Below are positions 51,499-57,215 of a DNA stretch of 57,215 bases, piece after piece (within the stretch, counting starts at the first letter, position 1; each line of letters begins with the position of its first letter). The translations under genes were made by a program, and so were the position numbers. The notes under the pieces were generated by a model. That model had not been told where the DNA came from, did not search any database, and worked only from the letters and a program-made list of their open reading frames with translations. This stretch comes from Flavobacterium potami (GTDB lineage: Bacteria > Bacteroidota > Bacteroidia > Flavobacteriales > Flavobacteriaceae): contig NZ_JAINUY010000012.1 in assembly GCF_020026915.1 (NCBI RefSeq), positions 1 through 57,215 of the forward strand, written 5' to 3'.

Positions 51499-51822
51499 TT
51501 ATTTTTTTTCTGCTTCCATTTCCTTTTTATAGTAGGCAAGTTCATCTTTTAAGTTAGCAACGTTCATTCTGAAAATGTCTTTGTTTTTCTCTTTTTGTGC
51601 TTTTTTAGCTATATGATTAATCATGCTGTATTTTACACTGTCTTTTTCATAAAGCTCTTGAACCAATGGAAGAACTTCTTTTTCGAAATTTTCTTTTTCA
51701 ATGTTCTTTTTTGCAACTGCTGATTTAATTGTTTTAAGATTGTCTTTTTCAGAAACTTCTTTTTTACAAGAAACAAAGCTGATAACTAGGACAAAACAAA
51801 TAAGTAATTTTAAATTTTTCAT
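51499..51822 (-). CDS. Small lipoprotein with coiled coil (107 aa)
   Basis: The signal peptide ends in lipobox VSC followed by KKE. The rest is a charged coiled coil (VAKKNIEKENFEKEVLPLVQ; AYYKKEMEAEKK). Small plasmid lipoproteins can act in entry exclusion, but nothing here proves that. Its minus-strand promoter belongs to the two-box family. Confidence 0.7.
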   Translation of the reverse strand: MKNLKLLICFVLVISFVSCKKEVSEKDNLKTIKSAVAKKNIEKENFEKEVLPLVQELYEKDSVKYSMINHIAKKAQKEKNKDIFRMNVANLKDELAYYKKEMEAEKK

Positions 51823-51849
51823 AGGTTAAATATTTATATTAAATTTTGA

Positions 51850-51899
51850 CAAATATATTAAAAATTTTAATTACTTTTGAAATGTGTTAAAAATATTAA
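51850..51899 (-). promoter_or_regulatory. Two-box promoter on the minus strand (13-bp box family)
   Basis: Read on the minus strand, a box (51899-51887) and a second box (51870-51858) lie 29 bases apart. The second abuts TATATTTG (51857-51850), with the ATG 27 bases later. This is the same geometry as at 17235, 20905, 43966 and 46683. Confidence 0.6.
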
Positions 51900-51923
51900 C
51901 TGTCGAAAAAATAAAAAAAAACT

Positions 51924-51931
51924 TATATTTG
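51924..51931 (+). promoter_or_regulatory. -7 box for the lipoprotein gene at 51999
   Basis: TATATTTG, 67 bases before the ATG. No clear -33 TTG. Confidence 0.4.
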
Positions 51932-51998
51932 CGCAAAATTCCGCGAATATATAAACTTAACCCCAAATAAATAATATTAATAAATAAAATTAAACAAA

Positions 51999-52484
51999 AT
52001 GAAAAAAATTGTAAGAATACTTGGTGTAACACTTTCTTTAATAGTTTTAGCTTCTTGCTCAAAAGATGATGATAACAACCCTGATACTGGAGTAACTGAA
52101 TCTAATTTAAAAGGCACTTATGCATACACTTCTGTAAGTGTACAGGAAGCTGTTGATTTAAATGGCGATGGAGTAAAAAACAATGACCTTAAAAAAGAAG
52201 GTTATAAAATTTGTACACTGGATAATTTAATAGAGATCACGGAAAAAAACTATTCTTTTGTTTTACAAGGGACTCAATGTTCAAGTTCAGAAACTCCAAT
52301 TGTTTTTACATACAAACTTGACAAAGACAAAAAAACAATAACATTGCTGCTTGATGGACAAAATGCAGGAGAACTTACTAATATTGAATTTTTTGATTTC
52401 AATGGTACTAAAACTTATCAATATCAATCTTATGATGCTGATTTAAAACAAAATGTAGTATACGGCATGACTGCAACTAAATAA
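51999..52484 (+). CDS. Lipoprotein, lipocalin-like fold suspected (161 aa)
   Basis: The signal ends in lipobox LASC followed by SKDDDNN, an acidic surface-export-like signal. The mature part is a run of beta strands (LKGTYAYTSVSVQEAVDLNG, ITEKNYSFVLQGTQ, FTYKLDKDKKTITLLLDGQN), as in lipocalin-like proteins of Bacteroidota. It converges with the giant tra lipoprotein gene. Function unknown. Confidence 0.7.
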   Translation: MKKIVRILGVTLSLIVLASCSKDDDNNPDTGVTESNLKGTYAYTSVSVQEAVDLNGDGVKNNDLKKEGYKICTLDNLIEITEKNYSFVLQGTQCSSSETPIVFTYKLDKDKKTITLLLDGQNAGELTNIEFFDFNGTKTYQYQSYDADLKQNVVYGMTATK

Positions 52485-52511
52485 TTTGTTCCACGATTAT
52501 TAATGAGAAAG

Positions 52512-52542
52512 AGATACCCCTAAAAAGGTATCTTTTTTTTTC
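52512..52542 (+). terminator. Intrinsic terminator of the lipoprotein gene
   Basis: AGATACC (52512-52518) with GGTATCT (52527-52533), followed by a long T tract. Confidence 0.85.
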
Positions 52543-52626
52543 TTATATAATGCCTAATTCGTAATGATAAATCTTTAGCTTTTTAAAATCTTTATTGATC
52601 TAATTGTTTTCTAATTTTTAAGTATA

Positions 52627-52657
52627 AAAAAAGAGGTGTATTAAACACCTCTTTTTT
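52627..52657. terminator. Bidirectional terminator at the end of the tra operon
   Basis: AAAAAAGAGGTGT-ATTAA-ACACCTCTTTTTT, a 13-bp stem with A and T tracts on both sides. It lies 20 bases past the stop of the giant gene. Confidence 0.88.
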
Positions 52658-52676
52658 ATTTGTTAAAATTAAATTA

Positions 52677-55600
52677 TTATTGGAAATCTGATTCACTATT
52701 TGTCCAATTTCCTGTGTAAGTATTACTATAACCATTACTGTCTGTTACAACTAAAGTATATGGTTTATTATTATGCTCCCAGTATTCTGACAATTCCCAA
52801 CCCTGGTGTTTTATTTGTATATAACCTGAGAAGTTGTGAACGAAATTAGTAATAACATAAGTTCTTAATGTATTACTGTGATTACTATCAGCTACGGTAA
52901 GTTTAATATCTGCAATTGTTGCTCCTGAATTTAATTGTGAAGAGAATGACAACATATAGTCATAATCACGATCGCAAGAACCACCACCACAATTGTAAGC
53001 ACCACCAGTTCTCATTGCCGTTCTAATATTAGTAAGGACAGGTTTTTGGTATGATTCAATATTAATTGTTAAAGTTTTAGTCTGTAACGTTACTTTATTA
53101 CGGACAGTAAGAACAACTACTATATTTCCTTGAGATGTTGGTACTAAATCTCTTGAAAAATTACCAACTGCAACAGGATAGTAAGTAAGTGCTGTTAAAT
53201 TAGTACCACCACTTCTTAGTGTTCCAGTTCCTTGAACGAAATTATACATAATCTCGTAATCTGTTCCTGAAGGAACAACTTCAGATAATTCTAAAGATAA
53301 AGGAAGAGCTGTACCAACTGTTGTAATGTTACTTTGTGCACCTCCACTAAATAGGAAATCTGCATTTTTTACATCAAGCATAATTGTACTTGATTTCATT
53401 AAACCATTACTGTTTTTTACTTCTACTAATAAATAAACTCTACCAAAAGTTGTAGCCTTAAATACAATTGGTGTTGAATTTAGACCGATAGGCTGATAAG
53501 AGCCTAAAGAAACTGGATTACCACCATTTGTAATTGTACCATTTCCAACAGTTCCTGAATCGAATGAATATTTTACTTCATAAGAAATAGAATTGTCAGG
53601 AATTAACTGACTTAAGAATACAGAAAGATCTTTTGTTTGATTTACAAATAACGAACCATCTCCAGTTGTAGATAATGTGAAATCATTATTAATGAATGTA
53701 ACCGAAACAACTGACTTTTTACTAGAATTAATTTGATTTGTAACTGTAAATTCTAAATCATGTTTTCCTGCTTTTGTTCCTTTATAAGAACCAGTTGATG
53801 CACCTTCAACAAAAGGAATTACTTGGCCAGCAGTATATTCTACTCCATTGTATGTAAATGTACCCGTACTACTGGTAGTGAAAGTCATGTTATATGTATC
53901 GCTTGAACCTCCAGTCTGTGTAAGGTTGAAATTTACATTAACTGATGTATTAACCACCTGATCATTGTTTGCTCTATTAGCATTAAATGTAAATTCTGAT
54001 GGATTTACCACGACAGTAATTGTTTCAGTTTTCTCAACTAAAGTTGTTTTATTTCTAACCGTAAATAAAACTTTAACTGTACCTACTGTAGTTCCCACAA
54101 AAGTTCTATTGAATGATCCAACGTTAACACTTTGCCACTGATTTGCAGTCATGGTTAAAGCACCATTTTTAATCTCAGCATCTCCTTGAGCTAAAGCATA
54201 TTTTATTTCATAATCAGTACCTGAAGGAGCAGTTTCTGTAATATCAAATGTAATTGGATTTGAACCATTCACATAGATTGAACTGTACTGTGTTGCTCCA
54301 GAGAAAGTATAAGAAATTGCTTTAACCTCAAATGTTAATTGAGAAGTATGAACTATTCCGTTACTGTCTTTTACTTCAACTACAACATTTACTTTTCCTG
54401 CTGCAGTACCATTAAACACTAAATTACTAGTACCTTTTGAAATAGCCTGGTATGTACCAAATGGTACTGCTGTACCTCCTTGAGAAATAGTACCATTACC
54501 TACAGAACCTGATGCAATAGTGTATTTAACTTGATATCCGATTGAATTATCAGGAGAATTTTGAGATAAGAAAACATTAAAATCTTTACTCTCACTGATA
54601 TTTAATGACCCGTCGCCTGATGTAGATAAAGCAAAATCATTGTTTACATAAGTTAATTTAACAGTTGCATTTTTAGTTTTTGCATCTTGATTTACAACCG
54701 TGAACATGATATCATGCGCACCGCCGGTTGTTCCAACATATTTACCATTAGAAGAACCAACATGGAATGGAATTACCTGACCAGCAGTATATGTAACATT
54801 ATCATATTCAAAAGTTCCTGTTCCTGAAGTTGTGAATGTCATAGTATAACTATCAGCTCCACCTCCAATTTGGTTTACATTAAAATTAACGTTAACAGGT
54901 GTTTTAGTAATTTCATTGTTACTTGTTCCTGTAGCTGTAAATGTATAATCAGAAGGAGATACAACAACTTGTATTACTTGCGTTTTCTCAACTAAAGTAA
55001 CCTTGTTTCTAACAGTGAATAATACTTTTATTGTTCCTGCAGTAGTACCTACAAAAGTTCTGTTGAATGAACCAACATTTACTCCTTCCCACTGGTTTAC
55101 AGTCATTGGTCTTGCACCATTTCTAATTTCAGCATTACCTTGCTGTAATTCATACTTAATTTCATAATCAGTACCAGATGTAGCTGTTTCTGTAATATCA
55201 AAAGTTAATGGAGTATTAGCTCCTAAATTAATAGTATTTGCTTGTGAAGCTCCAGTAAAATTATAAGAAATGGCTCTTACATTAAAGTTAAGATTCGTAG
55301 AATGTGTAATACCATTGCTGTCTTTTACTTCAGCGATTATAATTACATTACCCTCTGCTGTACCGTTAAATACAAATTCACTTGTTCCTTTTGAAATTGT
55401 TTGGAATGTTCCGTAAGGTACTGCAATCCCACCTTTCGTAATTGTTCCATTTCCAACAGAACCTGAACCGATAGTATACTTAACCTCGTAAGAAATCGAA
55501 TTATCTGTAGTTTGTTGAGATAAGAATAAATTAAACGTCTTGGCAGCGTTTATATTTAAAGTTCCATCCCCTGAACTTGATAATGTAAAATCATTTATCG

Positions 55601-57215
55601 TATAATTTAACTTAACCGTTGAATTCTTAGATTTTGCATCTTGATTTGTAACTGTGAAAATAATATCATGCGCACCGCCGGTTGTTCCAATATATTGACC
55701 ATTAAATGATCCTTTTGTCACAGGAATAACTTCTCCTGGTGTATAAGTAGTTCCGTTGTAAACGAAAGTACCAGTTCCTGAAGTTGTAAATGTCATGTTA
55801 TAAGTATCATTTCCACCACCAGTCTGATTTACATTAAAGTTAATATTTACTGGTGTTCTTGTGATTTGGTTATTATTAGTTCCAGTAGCAGTGAACGTAT
55901 AATCAGATGGATTTACTACAATTGTAATTAATTGAGTTTTTTCCACTAATGATGTTTTGTTACGTACCGTAAACAATACTTTAACCGTACCAACTGCAGT
56001 ACCCACAAATGATCTGTTGAATGAACCAGTGCTTACACTTTCCCATTGATTAGCTAATGAAAGATTAGCACCATTTTTAATCTGGCCGTTACCTTCTGTA
56101 AATTCATATTTCATTTCATAGTTTGTTCCTGATGGAGCAGTTTCTGAAATATCAAAGTTTATATTAGTTGAACCAGTTACAAACATACTATTATCCTGTG
56201 ATGCACCTGAAAATGTATAAGAAATTCCTTTTACATTAAAGTTTAATACAGTAGTATGAGAAATTCCATTGCTGTCCTTTACTTCAGCATTGATTATAAC
56301 AGCTCCCTCTGCAGTACCGTTAAATACAAATTCACTTGTTCCTTTAGTAATCGGTTGGAATGTACCTAAGGTTATTGGTGTTCCTGATTTTGTTATAGTT
56401 CCATTTCCTACAGAACCTGCACCAATGGTATATTTCACTTCGTAAGAAATAGTATTGTCTGCAGTCTGCTGAGACAAGAACAGATTGAAAGCTTTAGAAG
56501 CATTTACATTTAGAGAACCGTCCCCTGAACTAGACAATGTGAAATCATTGTTGATGTAAGTCAGTTTTACAGTAGCTGATTTTGTTTTAGCATCCTGGTT
56601 TGTAACTGTGAACACGATATCATGCGCACCGCCGGTTGTTCCGATGTACTGGCCGTTCGAAGAACCTTTTGTTACAGGAATAACTTCTCCCGCAGTATAA
56701 GTAGTTCCGTTGTAAACGAAAGTACCAGTTCCTGAAGTTGTGTATGTCATTCCGTAAGTATCAGCTCCACCGCCAATCTGGTTAACATTGAAATTAACGT
56801 TAACTGGAGTTTTAGTGATCTGGTTGTTTGCAGTTCCAGTAGCATTGAATGTAAAGTCAGAAGCAGTAACTACAACCGTAACAGCCTGAGTTTTCTCAAC
56901 CAAAGTTGTTTTGTTTCTAACAGTAAACAATACTTTTATTGTTCCAACAGCAGTTCCGACAAAAGTTCTATTGAATGAACCAGTGCTTACACTTTCCCAT
57001 TGGTTAGCCAATACAGTATTCGCACCGTTTTTGATCTGGCCGTTACCTTCTGTAAAAGCATATTTCATTTCATAGTTTGTTCCTGAAGGAGCAGTTTCTG
57101 AAATATCAAAATTCAGATTTGTAGAAGCTGTAACGAAAATTGAATTATCCTGAGGAGCGCCAGTAAAAGTGTAAGCGATGCCTTTTACATCAAAATTCAA
57201 TACAGTTGAATGTGT
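52677..57215 (-). CDS. traQ: Giant TraQ-like repeat lipoprotein, C-terminal half
   Basis: This is the right-hand part of the 3,016-residue protein that starts at 4639; bases 57089-57215 duplicate bases 1-127. It continues the A-B-C Ig-like triplets. Type A repeats carry a TVRNKTTLVEKT-like motif, type B carries GGAHDIVFTV, and type C carries SSGDGSLN and VKDSNG. The last A repeat is followed by a unique C-terminal domain of about 120 residues that contains CGGGSC and is rich in Tyr, Trp and His, ending SESDFQ. A unique tip after a repeat stalk suggests a ligand-binding end, which is inference. The Met at 57200 lies inside a repeat and is not the gene start. A bidirectional terminator follows at 52627-52657. 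Because repeats are near-identical in DNA, the assembled copy number may not be exact. Confidence 0.85.
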   Translation of the reverse strand, partial: THSTVLNFDVKGIAYTFTGAPQDNSIFVTASTNLNFDISETAPSGTNYEMKYAFTEGNGQIKNGANTVLANQWESVSTGSFNRTFVGTAVGTIKVLFTVRNKTTLVEKTQAVTVVVTASDFTFNATGTANNQITKTPVNVNFNVNQIGGGADTYGMTYTTSGTGTFVYNGTTYTAGEVIPVTKGSSNGQYIGTTGGAHDIVFTVTNQDAKTKSATVKLTYINNDFTLSSSGDGSLNVNASKAFNLFLSQQTADNTISYEVKYTIGAGSVGNGTITKSGTPITLGTFQPITKGTSEFVFNGTAEGAVIINAEVKDSNGISHTTVLNFNVKGISYTFSGASQDNSMFVTGSTNINFDISETAPSGTNYEMKYEFTEGNGQIKNGANLSLANQWESVSTGSFNRSFVGTAVGTVKVLFTVRNKTSLVEKTQLITIVVNPSDYTFTATGTNNNQITRTPVNINFNVNQTGGGNDTYNMTFTTSGTGTFVYNGTTYTPGEVIPVTKGSFNGQYIGTTGGAHDIIFTVTNQDAKSKNSTVKLNYTINDFTLSSSGDGTLNINAAKTFNLFLSQQTTDNSISYEVKYTIGSGSVGNGTITKGGIAVPYGTFQTISKGTSEFVFNGTAEGNVIIIAEVKDSNGITHSTNLNFNVRAISYNFTGASQANTINLGANTPLTFDITETATSGTDYEIKYELQQGNAEIRNGARPMTVNQWEGVNVGSFNRTFVGTTAGTIKVLFTVRNKVTLVEKTQVIQVVVSPSDYTFTATGTSNNEITKTPVNVNFNVNQIGGGADSYTMTFTTSGTGTFEYDNVTYTAGQVIPFHVGSSNGKYVGTTGGAHDIMFTVVNQDAKTKNATVKLTYVNNDFALSTSGDGSLNISESKDFNVFLSQNSPDNSIGYQVKYTIASGSVGNGTISQGGTAVPFGTYQAISKGTSNLVFNGTAAGKVNVVVEVKDSNGIVHTSQLTFEVKAISYTFSGATQYSSIYVNGSNPITFDITETAPSGTDYEIKYALAQGDAEIKNGALTMTANQWQSVNVGSFNRTFVGTTVGTVKVLFTVRNKTTLVEKTETITVVVNPSEFTFNANRANNDQVVNTSVNVNFNLTQTGGSSDTYNMTFTTSSTGTFTYNGVEYTAGQVIPFVEGASTGSYKGTKAGKHDLEFTVTNQINSSKKSVVSVTFINNDFTLSTTGDGSLFVNQTKDLSVFLSQLIPDNSISYEVKYSFDSGTVGNGTITNGGNPVSLGSYQPIGLNSTPIVFKATTFGRVYLLVEVKNSNGLMKSSTIMLDVKNADFLFSGGAQSNITTVGTALPLSLELSEVVPSGTDYEIMYNFVQGTGTLRSGGTNLTALTYYPVAVGNFSRDLVPTSQGNIVVVLTVRNKVTLQTKTLTINIESYQKPVLTNIRTAMRTGGAYNCGGGSCDRDYDYMLSFSSQLNSGATIADIKLTVADSNHSNTLRTYVITNFVHNFSGYIQIKHQGWELSEYWEHNNKPYTLVVTDSNGYSNTYTGNWTNSESDFQ
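57089..57215. repeat. Terminal overlap, right copy
   Basis: Identical to bases 1-127; it should be counted once. Confidence 0.85.

Noticed and set aside
52677..57200. A separate 1,507-residue gene starting at Met 57200
   Set aside because: That Met lies within a repeat unit and inside the end overlap. The frame continues without a stop into the left end of the window up to the signal peptide at 4639.
1..57215. tRNA, rRNA or IS transposase genes
   Set aside because: None was recognised. The only recombinase is the small serine enzyme at 43232-43843.

Overview
The window looks like one complete circular plasmid of about 57,088 bp from a member of the Bacteroidota, most likely Flavobacterium or a close relative. 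The first and last 127 bases are identical, as expected when a circular contig is cut open, and the cut falls inside one giant gene that continues in frame across the ends. The taxonomic call rests on very AT-rich DNA, promoters of the Bacteroidota type (-7 box TAnnTTTG rather than TATAAT), little sign of Shine-Dalgarno sequences, a Bacteroides-type (CTnDOT-like) conjugation operon, and lipoproteins with acidic residues after the lipobox cysteine.

Layout. (1) 14726 down to 1, continuing from 57088 to 52677 (minus strand): a type IV secretion operon, traA-(traB-like)-x-traE-traF-traG-(traI-like pair)-traJ-traK-traM-traN-traO, ending in a 3,016-residue TraQ-like lipoprotein built from about 27 Ig-like repeats. 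(2) 14727-15502: AT-rich repeat array and a hairpin cluster that is the best oriT candidate. (3) 15503-19628: mobC-like gene, MOBP-type relaxase and topoisomerase III. (4) 19638-35118: an ESCO-like zinc-finger acetyltransferase, a cluster of DUF3945-like proteins, the VirD4-type coupling ATPase, a TOPRIM primase-like pair (one active-looking, one degenerate), an XRE regulator and a 1,647-residue methylase/helicase fusion. (5) 35119-47169: accessory genes, mostly unknown, including a PAPS-reductase-like protein, HigBA, a protein with an RNA-polymerase alpha-CTD-like end, a serine recombinase, a secreted nuclease and an LPD29 polyvalent protein. (6) 47212-49363: replication module with a Phd-like protein, a Rep_3 initiator and twelve iterons. 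(7) 49330-52484: an M23 peptidase, small unknown genes and two lipoproteins.

How it fits together. The relaxase, MobC and coupling ATPase would bring DNA to the Tra channel. The M23 peptidase could open the wall, and the giant TraQ-like protein could bridge donor and recipient surfaces. TraA (ParA-like) is the only ParA on the element and sits beside an AT-rich repeat array, so it may also serve partition.

Two repeated promoter architectures tie dispersed genes together. One is a pair of 13-bp boxes about 29 bp apart abutting TATATTTG, found at five loci. The other is an 85-bp module starting AACCAAAGGGAATAAAAA and ending TATCTTTG/A, found at four loci plus one truncated copy. Three genes behind the second module encode proteins ending in a sliding-clamp binding motif, and the Rep protein carries one too. 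These links come from reading the sequence by eye and have not been tested by alignment software.
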